NCBI RefSeq assembly: GCF_000468535.1
Contig: NZ_AUQY01000002.1
Location: 536,888-600,887, forward strand
Reading direction: 5' to 3'
From: Peptoniphilus mikwangii
Lineage (GTDB): Bacteria > Bacillota > Clostridia > Tissierellales > Peptoniphilaceae
Length of the DNA: 64,000 nucleotides
The notes below the pieces were generated by a model. It saw nothing but the letters and a program-made list of their open reading frames with translations. It searched no databases and was not told where the DNA came from. Position 1 is the first letter of the stretch. Each line of letters begins with the position of its first letter. The translations under genes were made by a program, and so were the position numbers. Shown here one piece after another: positions 43,952-53,180 of the stretch.

Positions 43952-46022
43952 TATATTTGTCGTACCCCTTTCTTACAAGCTCTGCCGCTATAAGTACAAA
44001 GATTGAAACAATTAAAGCTATTACAAATTCTATTGCAACTCTCATAAAGCTTATTGTAAGCGGAGTTCTAATATGAGAAAAAGTATTTACTATATCCGCC
44101 ATTCCTATCGCCGCAAAAATTGTCAATAATATAGTTAAAAGCTTTCCTCTTTTTTTATAAGCTATATACATAAGCAGAATTACCGCAGGATATCCAATAA
44201 AAATTGCCTTTGTTCTCGGTCTTGCAGGTAAGTATTGTTCAAGTAAATTTCTAAATAACAGCTCCATTCCCGGAACTTTTGTATTTGAATTTCCTCCTCT
44301 TACTATAAATACAGCAAGCATTCCCAAAACCATAATTCCGAGAACAGCTTCCCAAAGCTTTACATTCTTAGAAAGCATATTTGTTATTTCATATGGTCTT
44401 ATCTTAACATCTGTTTCCTTCTCTCTTCCAAATCCGATATATGCCGCATATATAAATATTGATACTAATAGCGGAAGAAGCTGAGAAATTTTTACTCCTC
44501 TAAATATATTTAATTCTACAAGATAATTAGTCCCGCTCATAAATGAAACTTCCATAAACGAGCCTATCATAGAAATTAATATACTTATCAGTAAAACCGC
44601 CGAACCATGTATAAATATTTTTACAATCCCCGCTTTTCTTCTGCTTCTTGCAATTCTGTTGTAATTCTCAAGTATAGTGCATATTGCAAGTGAAGGATAG
44701 GTAACTATAGCGGCAAGATTAAACAAAACAGTTCCGGTAGATTGCATCTTACCAAGAACAAAAAATACTACAGAAAGTAAAGCACCTATTACAAATATCA
44801 CTATTGCCGCAATGCTTGATATTGAAAATACAAGCTTTAATAATAGTATACTTGCAGCTACCGTTCCTATTGCAATAGGAAGCATTCCAATTGTTCTATT
44901 CGGATTCCAGCTTCCAATAGGATTTACATTTCCGACTTCATATCCTTTATTATCAAGTCTGTCCTGCAAATTTTCAAGAACGGCTCCATATTTTTCAGGA
45001 TCCGATATTACTAAATCATTTTTTATAAACGGTCTTATAAATATAGCAACAATATTTCTCTCAGATATTGCTCTATAATACACATTTGTAAGTTCTTCTC
45101 CATTGTGATGCATGGGAATTGCATAGTCATATTCTCTTTGTATATAATCCCATGTAGTAAATACTCTAATTTTACCTATACTATCTCTTCTTATAACTGA
45201 ATCTATACCGTCAATTGCTAAATGACCTCTTTGATTTGATGCCTCAATCATTCCCAGAGCTATTTTATTTTTACTTAACCAAGATGCAAAATCATCTTGA
45301 ACTTTCGGATCTTCTTCAGAATTTTTATAGAACTCTTTACCTGAAAACACTACATATCTTTGAGATTTATTGTATTTTTCAACTGCTTCTGTAAATCTGT
45401 TCATACACGCTCTTGAATCTTGATATCTTGAATAAAATGTAGGTCTTAAATTAATCGAAAGATTCTCAATTCCTTTAACATCTTCAATCTTTCTTGTATC
45501 AAAGCCAAGTCCTATATATTCAAGAACCGAACCTCTGATACCGTCATCACCTATTCTGTTTTGAAGAACATCATAGGCATCCGATTTATAATTTACTATA
45601 TCTTTCGGACTACCTTGAATTTGCATAGTATTATTATCTATAAATTTTATTTTTCTCTGCTCTTCTTTTTTTAATGTCTTTAATCCGTTTGCTATGAACT
45701 TGAGATCTTCTTCACTTCCCTTTACAATTAAATCATTTCCGACAAGTCCTGTTTTTATTTTAGAACCTTGCATTTTCTTCATTGAATTAATTGTAGATTC
45801 ATTAATTGTGACATTGCTTACTCCATTTTTTGCAAGAGCGGTAAAATATTCTCTTGAGGTATTAAAATAATCATATCCTATTTTTGAAAATTCATCATAA
45901 TCAGCTAATATATCGTAATTCTTATAATTACTTTCCGCCTTCAATCTACCTGATACAAAGTAGAATGAACTTACTATTGAAATTAAAATCAACAATATCC
46001 ATATATTCTTTTTGTTAAACAT
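43941..46022 (-). CDS. DUF5693 family membrane protein
   Basis: A 693-aa protein with an N-terminal anchor (residues 7-25), a soluble extracellular region of about 340 residues and some ten membrane helices to the C-terminus. The name DUF5693 comes from its regular position before csaB and its layout. It probably acts in building or moving the pyruvylated wall polymer; no catalytic motif is recognised. It is the first gene of the four-gene operon. Confidence 0.8.
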   Translation of the reverse strand: MFNKKNIWILLILISIVSSFYFVSGRLKAESNYKNYDILADYDEFSKIGYDYFNTSREYFTALAKNGVSNVTINESTINSMKKMQGSKIKTGLVGNDLIVKGSEEDLKFIANGLKTLKKEEQRKIKFIDNNTMQIQGSPKDIVNYKSDAYDVLQNRIGDDGIRGSVLEYIGLGFDTRKIEDVKGIENLSINLRPTFYSRYQDSRACMNRFTEAVEKYNKSQRYVVFSGKEFYKNSEEDPKVQDDFASWLSKNKIALGMIEASNQRGHLAIDGIDSVIRRDSIGKIRVFTTWDYIQREYDYAIPMHHNGEELTNVYYRAISERNIVAIFIRPFIKNDLVISDPEKYGAVLENLQDRLDNKGYEVGNVNPIGSWNPNRTIGMLPIAIGTVAASILLLKLVFSISSIAAIVIFVIGALLSVVFFVLGKMQSTGTVLFNLAAIVTYPSLAICTILENYNRIARSRRKAGIVKIFIHGSAVLLISILISMIGSFMEVSFMSGTNYLVELNIFRGVKISQLLPLLVSIFIYAAYIGFGREKETDVKIRPYEITNMLSKNVKLWEAVLGIMVLGMLAVFIVRGGNSNTKVPGMELLFRNLLEQYLPARPRTKAIFIGYPAVILLMYIAYKKRGKLLTILLTIFAAIGMADIVNTFSHIRTPLTISFMRVAIEFVIALIVSIFVLIAAELVRKGYDKYIEK

Positions 46023-46087
46023 AATTACTCCTTAAAATTTTAGTCTTATATAATTATACTATGAATCTAATAATTTTTACACAGCAA

Positions 46088-46119
46088 AATAGGCTTTTAC
46101 TACCGCAAAAGCCTATTAT
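46088..46119. terminator. Terminator after mazF
   Basis: AATAGGCTTTT pairs with AAAAGCCTATT around an 8-nt loop, between the mazF stop and the DUF5693 start. T-tracts are short, so efficiency is uncertain. Confidence 0.65.
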
Positions 46120-46131
46120 ATGTACCATAAC

Positions 46132-46476
46132 CTACACAATACTCAAGCTAACCTTAATAGCTTTGTCAATTTCGCTCATAATATTGCCCTCAAACCTACC
46201 TATTCTTTCTCTTAATCTCTTTTTATCTATTGTTCTGATTTGCTCCAAGAGTATAACCGAATTTTTGGGTAGTGGAACTCCCTTTGCATCAACATTTATA
46301 TGAGTAGGTAATTTTGCCTTATTGAGCTGTGATGTTATAGCTGCCACAATTAATGTGGGTGAATATTTATTTCCTATGTCATTTTGAATGATTACTACCG
46401 GTCTTACTCCTCCTTGTTCCGATCCTATAACCGGGGAAAGGTCGGCATAAAAAATATCCCCTCTCTTTATTAACAT
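46132..46476 (-). CDS. mazF: MazF/EndoA-type mRNA interferase
   Basis: The 114-aa ribonuclease has the canonical start [20 protein letters not shown] and [15 protein letters not shown], then [11 protein letters not shown] and [15 protein letters not shown]. Such toxins cut mRNA at short sequence sites. The usual MazE partner gene is not found: there are only 64 bp to the upstream gene and no antitoxin-like frame. GAAGGTGTGATGCA precedes the ATG. It is probably cotranscribed with the AcpS-NnrD gene. Confidence 0.93.
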   Translation of the reverse strand: MLIKRGDIFYADLSPVIGSEQGGVRPVVIIQNDIGNKYSPTLIVAAITSQLNKAKLPTHINVDAKGVPLPKNSVILLEQIRTIDKKRLRERIGRFEGNIMSEIDKAIKVSLSIV

Positions 46477-46540
46477 TGCATCACACCTTCAATAGATTAA
46501 GAGAATCTATAATCATTATAGTTTAAAATCTCAGATAATG

Positions 46541-47695
46541 TCAATAATTAACAAGTACTTTTGACAAAAAAAGTATAATGTCACTTGCAATAACCGATTC
46601 TTCAGAAAGTTCATCTCTGGCAAGATCACCTGCAACTCCATGTATATTTGCCGCCATAGATGAAGCCTTGAACAATTCAATTTTTCTTCCGACAAGTGAA
46701 ACTAAAATCCCGCTAAGTACATCGCCGCTTCCCGCTGTTGCCATTGAAGGGTTGCCTGTTTTATTTATATATATATCTTTTCCGTTTGTAACAACAGTCC
46801 TGTTTCCCTTCAAAAGTAAAATAACCTTATATCTCTTGGCAAATTCCATAGCAAGTTTTTCTCTGTTCTTATTTATCTCATCATGTGATATTCCCGTAAG
46901 TCTGCTGAATTCTCCGACATGAGGTGTTAAAACCGTACTGAATTCTCTTCTGTTTTCCAACACGCTCAAATTTTTCGCTAAGTGAGTAAGACCGTCTGCA
47001 TCAACTACTATATTTTTATTCAATGACAACACATCTTTTACTTTTTTCTCGGAAGTATCATCAAGTCCGATTCCGGGACCTATTAAAATTGAATCCATAT
47101 TATTCAAAAAATCCAACATATCCGAATTTTTATTAAAACTCTTCACAATAGGTTCAACATATTTTATACTCATAATCTCCAAAATATCTCTTGGAACTAT
47201 ATTATATACAAGACCGCTGCCACATCTTAACGCAGCATTTGATGCCAAAAATGCACTTCCTGTCATTCCCATACTTCCGGCAACTATTGCAACACGTCCA
47301 TAATCTCCCTTATGAGTATCCGAATTTCTATTGTTTAAAATTCCTTTAAATTCGTCATCAATTGCAACTTTATCTTTTATTGCAACTGCCACTGCAAATC
47401 CTCCGTCATGAGATATGCTCAGCTTATATATATATCCCCTGCATATTGCATATGGAGATGAATTCTCATAGTATATTTTTATGTCTTTAAACGAAGTAGA
47501 ACCTATACCTGTGCCAACTGCCTTTGATACGGCTTCCTTTGCCGCAAAAAGACCTGCAATAGACTGAACTCTGTTATTTTTATACTTTATATATGAAATT
47601 TCCTCATCGTTAAATATTCTATTTAAAAATTTTTCATCATATTTTAAATATATTTTTTCAACTCTGCTTATTTTTACAATATCGATTCCTACCAT
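46541..47695 (-). CDS. Fusion of holo-ACP synthase and NAD(P)HX dehydratase
   Basis: A 384-aa fusion. Residues 1-115 are AcpS (VGIDIVKISRVEKI, FAAKEAVSKAVG), which attaches phosphopantetheine to acyl carrier protein. From about 120, NnrD follows (GRVAIVAGSMGMTGSAFL, LTPHVGEFSRLTG, MATAGSGDVLSGIL), an ADP-dependent dehydratase that repairs hydrated NAD(P)H. The epimerase half NnrE, often joined to NnrD, is absent. Both active centres look complete. AAAGGAGTTATAG precedes the ATG. Confidence 0.9.
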   Translation of the reverse strand: MVGIDIVKISRVEKIYLKYDEKFLNRIFNDEEISYIKYKNNRVQSIAGLFAAKEAVSKAVGTGIGSTSFKDIKIYYENSSPYAICRGYIYKLSISHDGGFAVAVAIKDKVAIDDEFKGILNNRNSDTHKGDYGRVAIVAGSMGMTGSAFLASNAALRCGSGLVYNIVPRDILEIMSIKYVEPIVKSFNKNSDMLDFLNNMDSILIGPGIGLDDTSEKKVKDVLSLNKNIVVDADGLTHLAKNLSVLENRREFSTVLTPHVGEFSRLTGISHDEINKNREKLAMEFAKRYKVILLLKGNRTVVTNGKDIYINKTGNPSMATAGSGDVLSGILVSLVGRKIELFKASSMAANIHGVAGDLARDELSEESVIASDIILFLSKVLVNY

Positions 47696-47811
47696 CTATA
47701 ACTCCTTTAAAATCTTTAGACAATTTCAATTTAAATTAATTTATTTCCTATGTATATTATAGATTAACCAACCAATTTTTAAAAATAATTTTACAATTTC
47801 TTTTGAATTAA

Positions 47812-47840
47812 TTGACAAATTTTTTCCAATAGTATATATT
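47812..47840 (+). promoter_or_regulatory. Promoter of tyrS
   Basis: A consensus TTGACA (47812-47817), a 17-bp spacer and TATATT (47835-47840) precede the T-box leader. Confidence 0.75.
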
Positions 47841-47846
47841 ATTTAT

Positions 47847-47997
47847 AATTTAATAAAGGCGATGACGATATACAGTAGGTTATTCCGAATTACAATATCT
47901 GAGTCTTAAACAACTGCGTTTAAACAGTAAGAGGCTACGAGCAAAGAAAGGTGGTACCACGAAAGCGTCCTTTCAATATTCGTAGTTATTTTTATTT
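47847..47997 (+). promoter_or_regulatory. T-box leader of tyrS
   Basis: The conserved T-box sequence AAAGGTGGTACCACG is at about 47956-47970, followed by a partner CGTCCTTTC that forms the antiterminator. The terminator alternative pairs CTACGA with TCGTAG, followed by TTATTTTTATTTT. The upstream stem has GAATTACAATATC, giving a likely UAC (Tyr) specifier. The leader is short, about 150 nt, and lacks the usual long stem I. Confidence 0.85.
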
Positions 47998-48010
47998 TAA
48001 GGAGGAATTT

Positions 48011-49237
48011 ATGAAAAACGTATATGATATTTTAGAAGAACGTGGATTTATAGATCAAGCAACTTACCCCGAAGAACTTAAAGAATTATTATCCAAAGAA
48101 TCAGTCCCATTCTACATCGGTTTCGATGCAACAGCAGATTCATTAACTCTCGGTCATTTCTTACAGGTAAGAGTTATGCAACACATGCAGCTTGCCGGAC
48201 ATAAACCCATTGCCCTACTTGGTGGCGGCACTACAATGATAGGTGACCCGTCCGGAAAAACCGACATGAGAAAAATTATGACTAAAGAAACTATAGAATA
48301 TAATGCAAGCAGATTTAAAGAACAACTTTCTCACTTTTTAGACTTTTCTGATGATAAAGCAATTTTTGTAAATAATGCTGAATGGCTTTTAAATTTGAAT
48401 TTCTTAGATTTTATGAGAGAAATAGGTGTTCACTTCAGTGTAAACAGAATGCTTACATTTGATTGCTATAAGAACAGAATGGAAAAGGGACTTACATTCT
48501 TTGAATTTGCGTATATGCTTATGCAATCTTATGATTTTTTAGTTTTATATAGAAAATATGGATGTAAATTAGAACTCGGCGGTTCAGATCAATGGTCCAA
48601 TATGCTTGGAGGATATGAACTTGTTAGAAAGCTTGAAGATGACAAAGTATATTCTATGACATTTAAACTTCTCACAACTGCTGCAGGAATAAAAATGGGC
48701 AAAACTGAAAAAGGCGCTGTTTGGTTAGATGCTTCAAAAACTTCTCCTTATGAAATGTATCAATATATGAGAAATTCCGATGATAGAGATGTAATAAAAT
48801 TTATGAAATTATTGACTATGCTCCCAATGGAAGAAATTGCAAAATATGAATCTCTTGAAGGTGCTGAATTAAATACAGCTAAAGAAGTATTAGCTTATGA
48901 AATTGTAAAAGATGTTCACGGAGAAGAAGAAGCCAAAAAAGCAATGGATGCTGCAAAAAGTCTTTTTAGCGGTGGAATAAACAGTGAAAATATTCCTTCA
49001 ACAGAAATCAGTTCATCCGAATTTGAAAACGGAAAAAATATTGTCGAGCTTTTAAAGGAACTTAATCTTATAAAATCAAATTCTGAAGGAAGAAGGCTCA
49101 TTGAGCAAAACGGAATTACAATTGATGATGAAAAAGTTAAAACCTTTGACCAAATGTTAAGTTTATCCGATTTTAAAGATGGAAAAATTTTAATAAGAAA
49201 AGGTAAAAAAGTATATCATCAAGTAAAACTTATCTAA
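48011..49237 (+). CDS. tyrS: Tyrosyl-tRNA synthetase
   Basis: The 408-aa class I synthetase has FYIGFDATADSLTLGHFL near residue 35 (HIGH region), the tyrosine-binding QSYDFLVLY and GGSDQWSNMLGG, the KMSKS-like loop GIKMGKTEKGAVW near 230, and a C-terminal S4 RNA-binding domain. The ATG at 48011 follows GGAGGAATTT; 20 codons of the longer frame lie in the T-box and are excluded. The gene is controlled by uncharged tRNA-Tyr through the leader and ends at a strong terminator. Confidence 0.97.
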   Translation: MKNVYDILEERGFIDQATYPEELKELLSKESVPFYIGFDATADSLTLGHFLQVRVMQHMQLAGHKPIALLGGGTTMIGDPSGKTDMRKIMTKETIEYNASRFKEQLSHFLDFSDDKAIFVNNAEWLLNLNFLDFMREIGVHFSVNRMLTFDCYKNRMEKGLTFFEFAYMLMQSYDFLVLYRKYGCKLELGGSDQWSNMLGGYELVRKLEDDKVYSMTFKLLTTAAGIKMGKTEKGAVWLDASKTSPYEMYQYMRNSDDRDVIKFMKLLTMLPMEEIAKYESLEGAELNTAKEVLAYEIVKDVHGEEEAKKAMDAAKSLFSGGINSENIPSTEISSSEFENGKNIVELLKELNLIKSNSEGRRLIEQNGITIDDEKVKTFDQMLSLSDFKDGKILIRKGKKVYHQVKLI

Positions 49238-49240
49238 TAT

Positions 49241-49275
49241 AAAATCCCCTTGAATTATATGTTCAAGGGGATTTA
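49241..49275. terminator. Terminator of tyrS
   Basis: AAATCCCCTTGAA pairs with TTCAAGGGGATTT around a 7-nt loop immediately after the stop codon. Confidence 0.88.
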
Positions 49276-49393
49276 TAGTCTCTACTCTATTACTGTAAAC
49301 ATCTATTTAATCATATATTATTTTATAAATATATCCAGCAACTGAATTATTTGAAATTTAAGTTAAATTCATCTCTATATATTTACAAGAATT

Positions 49394-49888
49394 TTATTTT
49401 TGGGGAAACCATGGAATACATCTATTTACTTTTTTACAATAATTTTCATATTCTTCCCCATATAAATCTTTAAGCCATTTTTCTTCTGTGTGTTTCATAA
49501 AAATTGTAAGAAATAACCAGTATGCAACAGGTAAAACTAAAAGCAACACATTGTTTACAGTTAATAATATCCCTGTAAAAGCTATCATAAAAGCTGAATA
49601 AATAGGATTTCTGACACACGCATATATTCCGGTTGTAACAAGTTTATTGTTTTTTATTCCATCATCTATTTTTTCAACAATAACCGCCTTAATCCAAATA
49701 AATATCCCTATAAAAATCATAAATATTCCTAAAATTAAATTTGGAATTTTAAAAAATCCAAAACTTATAACTTTAATATAATTAAATTTAGAAAGCAAAA
49801 TTCCAACTACAGTTACAAATAAAATTATTAAAACATAAATCGGCCCTACTCCTATTACCGGCAAATGTTTTTCTCTATCTTTTTTCAA
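49394..49888 (-). CDS. Isoprenylcysteine carboxyl methyltransferase-family membrane protein
   Basis: A membrane protein of 164 aa with about four to five helices. The C-terminal half has the family signature: GIYACVRNPIYSAFMIAF near residue 85, then EEKWLKDLYGEEYENYCKK and a final NRCIPW. Bacterial members methylate phospholipids or unknown small molecules. The frame opens at 49924 with no ribosome site; a TTG at 49888 has AAGGTGATAAT before it and is preferred. It is a single gene. Confidence 0.8.
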   Translation of the reverse strand: MKKDREKHLPVIGVGPIYVLIILFVTVVGILLSKFNYIKVISFGFFKIPNLILGIFMIFIGIFIWIKAVIVEKIDDGIKNNKLVTTGIYACVRNPIYSAFMIAFTGILLTVNNVLLLVLPVAYWLFLTIFMKHTEEKWLKDLYGEEYENYCKKVNRCIPWFPQK

Positions 49889-50049
49889 ATTATCACCTTC
49901 TGTTATTTTGAAAATATCTATCATTATTATATCATTATATAATGTTTTTTTGTCAATTTTGACATTAAAAAATATTGATTATATAAATCTCGTATAAATA
50001 AAATAATTATCTATTTTCCAAAATTTAACAAAATTTATTTTGATAGTTA

Positions 50050-50083
50050 AAAGGAAGTACTTTCGTAGCACTTCCTTATTTTA
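50050..50083 (-). terminator. Terminator of the glycosyltransferase gene
   Basis: AAGGAAGT and ACTTCCTT arms enclose an 11-nt loop, with T-rich sequence following on the minus strand. The stop codon of the gene lies inside the stem. Confidence 0.8.
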
Positions 50084-51323
50084 TATATCTATTCACAATA
50101 CCTTTCAGTTTTCTAAATTGTCTTTTTGTAGCTTTTTTCACTTTATAGACCCTTCTTTTTACAGTTGGAATATATCTATAATTTGAAATAACCTCCTCAT
50201 ATAAATCATATACTGATTTTGCAAAATATTCTTTAGAATACTTTTTAGAGATTTCCTTGGCATTTAAAGCAAATTCTCTTCTCAAGTTTTCATCATCCGC
50301 CAATTTTAATATAGACTTTTCAAAATCCTGTCCACTATTAAAAAAATATCCGTCTTTTCCATTAATTAATAATCCATCCAAACATGAATCATATTTGCAA
50401 ACAAGCGGCAATGAATTTGCGGCAGCCTCAACAAATGTAAGGCCTTGTGTTTCGCTTTTTGATGCGCACACAAAAACATCCGCAAGCTTATAATACTTAT
50501 ACACTTCCGATGGATCCACCATACCTGTAAAAAATACCTTTTTATTTTTAAGTGTATTGACCTTATTACTCAGTATTTCTAAATAAGGTCCGTCTCCTAC
50601 AATCAAAAAGCTTATATTACTTCTCTTTGAAGATAAATTATTATAGTGTCTGATCAGCTCATCAATATTTTTTTCTTTGGCTATACGGCCTAAAAATAAA
50701 ATAACAAAATCATCCTCAGGTATATTTATATCAGATTTAAGTTCTAAAATTTCCTCTTTACTAAAATCCGTTTCAAATCTAAAAAGGTCTATTCCGGTAG
50801 GAATAATAGATATGTCATTTTTGATTTTATATCTCTCAAGATTTTTCTTTACCTTTTTAGTAGGAGCAATTATACGATCACATTTTTTTAGGAGCTGTTT
50901 CATGACCTTAGATATTAATTTTTTGCCCATTCTTTCATTTTTAAAAATATATCCAACACAACTTTCATACATTGTATGATAAGTATGCACTATGGGACAC
51001 TTAACTTTCTTTGCAATAATCTTGGCAAAAATAAGGGTTGAAAATTCACACTGAGTATGTATTATATCAGGTGCCCAATTAATTAACTCTTTTAAATATT
51101 TATCCTTAACTGCAATAGATGCTCGTATATCCGGATATATATTTACCGGAAAAGAACTTATAAAATATACATCTCCTTCATTATATGACTTCATAGTTTT
51201 AGAAAGAGTTAAAATTCTAACATCTACTCCAAGTTCTTTAAGTTCTGTATATAAATTTAAAACCGAAGTTACTACGCCATTTATTTGTGACTTATATAAA
51301 TCAGTTGTAATTAAAACTTTCAT
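50076..51323 (-). CDS. GT4-family glycosyltransferase (diacylglycerol glucosyltransferase-like)
   Basis: The 415-aa cytosolic GT-B enzyme has an N-terminal acceptor domain (VLITTDLYKSQINGVVTSV) and a donor domain with FLGRIAKEKNIDELIRH near 210 and the nucleotide-sugar motif ETQGLTFVEAAANSLPLV near 300. The opening and layout resemble enzymes that put glucose on diacylglycerol for lipoteichoic-acid anchors, but the exact sugar is uncertain. The basic C-terminal tail would bind the membrane. It is a single-gene unit with GGGGGTATATTT before the ATG. Confidence 0.85.
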   Translation of the reverse strand: MKVLITTDLYKSQINGVVTSVLNLYTELKELGVDVRILTLSKTMKSYNEGDVYFISSFPVNIYPDIRASIAVKDKYLKELINWAPDIIHTQCEFSTLIFAKIIAKKVKCPIVHTYHTMYESCVGYIFKNERMGKKLISKVMKQLLKKCDRIIAPTKKVKKNLERYKIKNDISIIPTGIDLFRFETDFSKEEILELKSDINIPEDDFVILFLGRIAKEKNIDELIRHYNNLSSKRSNISFLIVGDGPYLEILSNKVNTLKNKKVFFTGMVDPSEVYKYYKLADVFVCASKSETQGLTFVEAAANSLPLVCKYDSCLDGLLINGKDGYFFNSGQDFEKSILKLADDENLRREFALNAKEISKKYSKEYFAKSVYDLYEEVISNYRYIPTVKRRVYKVKKATKRQFRKLKGIVNRYIK

Positions 51324-51430
51324 AAATATACCCCCATAAATATTTTAACAAATTTTAGACTTTAAAAATATTAAAATATTGTTAATATTATAATTTTTGG
51401 GTATAACTATAAAAGTGAATGGAGGTATAT

Positions 51431-52018
51431 ATGAAAAAAATGAACAAAAAAATCTTTGGCATAGGTGTTCTTTCAGTTATGCTGTTAGTTAGCGGATGCA
51501 GTAACAAAACAACAAATTCTTCAAAAACTGAGAATTCAAATAAAGTAGAAATGAATTCACAATATGAAGAACTTGGATTCAGCAATTTCCAATTTAAAGG
51601 ACATACTTTAACAGGAGACGATATTTCAAGCGATATATTCAAAGATTCAAAAGTAACAATGATAAATTTTTGGGGAACATTTTGCGGACCATGTAAAATG
51701 GAGCTTCCTCATCTTGCAGAATTAAGTAATGAATATTCAAAAGAAGAGTTTCAAATTTTGGGAGTAATAGCAGATACTTCTGACGGAGAAGATTTTAATA
51801 TTAAAGACGCTAAAGAAATTGTCGAAAAAAGTAACGTTACTTTCCCTAATCTTTTAAACAGCAAAGAATTATCCGATAAGTACTTAAATAATGTTCAAGG
51901 TCTACCAACTACAATATTTGTAGACAAAGACGGAAACTTAATAGGAGACGTTTTAGTCGGAGCCAGAGATAAAAATACTTGGAAAGAAATTATCGACAAA
52001 GTAATATCAGAAAATTAA
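51431..52018 (+). CDS. TlpA/ResA-like thioredoxin lipoprotein
   Basis: The 195-aa protein has a lipoprotein signal ending LLVSGC, a Ser/Asn-rich linker and a thioredoxin fold with NFWGTFCGPCKMELPHL (active-site CGPC near residue 83) and QGLPTTIFVDKDG (cis-Pro loop). Such proteins reduce disulphides outside the membrane. No CcdA-like electron donor is adjacent. The ATG at 51431 follows GGAGGTATAT; the earlier ATG in the frame lies too close to the ribosome site. Confidence 0.9.
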   Translation: MKKMNKKIFGIGVLSVMLLVSGCSNKTTNSSKTENSNKVEMNSQYEELGFSNFQFKGHTLTGDDISSDIFKDSKVTMINFWGTFCGPCKMELPHLAELSNEYSKEEFQILGVIADTSDGEDFNIKDAKEIVEKSNVTFPNLLNSKELSDKYLNNVQGLPTTIFVDKDGNLIGDVLVGARDKNTWKEIIDKVISEN

Positions 52019-52024
52019 AACTAA

Positions 52025-52063
52025 AATAAAGCCCTTTCTCAACTGAATAGAGAAGGGGCTTTA
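52025..52063. terminator. Terminator of the TlpA-like gene
   Basis: ATAAAGCCC...TTCTC pairs with GAGAA...GGGCTTTAT. The remaining 150 bp to the next terminator show no gene. Confidence 0.8.
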
Positions 52064-52213
52064 TTAATTAAAATCACATAAAGTTTAAGTTAATAATCAA
52101 TGTATTCTTTGAATATAGATGATTTCATCAAAAATCAAACTTTCATTTCTAATATGATACTTTTCATATTCATTTTCTATCCTGTGAAAATAATCAAATA
52201 TTATTATACTATA

Positions 52214-52252
52214 AAAAAACAGTTGCCCTACATTTAAGGACAACCGCTTTTA
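52214..52252 (-). terminator. Terminator of gpmA
   Basis: On the minus strand GGTTGTCCTT pairs imperfectly with the AGGGCAACTG arm and is followed by seven T bases, directly after the gpmA stop codon. Confidence 0.78.
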
Positions 52253-52253
52253 T

Positions 52254-52949
52254 TTATACATCTTCCGTTAATATCTTTTTATTAATTACTTCTAATTTAT
52301 CTGACAGTTCATATATTATAGGCTGTCCTGTTGCGATTTCCAATTTTGGAATTACTTCATCAGAAATATTTTCCAAATATTTACATAATGCACGTAATGA
52401 ATTTCCATGCGCAGCAACTAAAACATTCTTACCTTGCCTTAAATTCGGTGCAATGTGATCCTCATAAAACGGCATAACACGTTTTAAAGTAAGCTCTAAG
52501 TTTTCAGTTATCGGTATAAGTTTTTCATCCAACATTTTATATCTTCTATCTGATAAAAATGCTTTTGCTTGCTCTACTTCCATTTCAGGTGGAGACACAT
52601 TGTAACTTCTACGCCAGATATGAACCTGCTCATCTCCATACTTTTGAATTGTTTCCGCCTTATTTAATCCCTGCAACGCTCCATAATGACGCTCATTTAA
52701 TCTCCAACTCTTTTCCATAGGTATCCAAAGCTGATCAGACTCTTCCAAAATATATTGACAAGTTTTTATAGCACGTTTTAATACTGATGTATATGCAATA
52801 TCAAAATCAATTCCCTCCGCTTTAATTAACCTGCCCGCACTTTTAGCCTCATTAACTCCGTTTTCACTTAAATCAACATCCGTCCATCCGGTAAACAGAT
52901 TAGCTAAATTCCACTCACTTTGACCGTGTCTTACTAAAACTAATTTCAT
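52254..52949 (-). CDS. gpmA: 2,3-bisphosphoglycerate-dependent phosphoglycerate mutase
   Basis: The 231-aa glycolytic enzyme interconverts 3- and 2-phosphoglycerate. It has the phospho-His motif [20 protein letters not shown] at the N-terminus, the [16 protein letters not shown] signature near 89 and [11 protein letters not shown] near 182. The length fits the dPGM family. AGAGGATGCTTAG precedes the ATG. It is a single gene. Confidence 0.96.
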   Translation of the reverse strand: MKLVLVRHGQSEWNLANLFTGWTDVDLSENGVNEAKSAGRLIKAEGIDFDIAYTSVLKRAIKTCQYILEESDQLWIPMEKSWRLNERHYGALQGLNKAETIQKYGDEQVHIWRRSYNVSPPEMEVEQAKAFLSDRRYKMLDEKLIPITENLELTLKRVMPFYEDHIAPNLRQGKNVLVAAHGNSLRALCKYLENISDEVIPKLEIATGQPIIYELSDKLEVINKKILTEDV

Positions 52950-53118
52950 CTAAGCATCCTCTTTCTCTATATATTTTTTATACATGGCATTAAGATTTTT
53001 CAACTAAGATTGTAATTCTATCTGTTATTATAATACTTTCTTAAATTATATCATTAATCTTTGGATTACTCCAATTATATTAAATTCTATTAGAGATATT
53101 TTTAATATACCTACAAAT

Positions 53119-53163
53119 AAAAGGTTCTAAACCAACGCAATTAAGATTGGCATAGAACCTTTA
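53119..53163 (-). terminator. Terminator of the opp operon
   Basis: AAAGGTTCTA and TAGAACCTTT form the base of a long, partly mismatched hairpin, followed by TATTTG on the minus strand just after oppF. Confidence 0.72.
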
Positions 53164-53180
53164 AAAAAGGAGATATTAAG

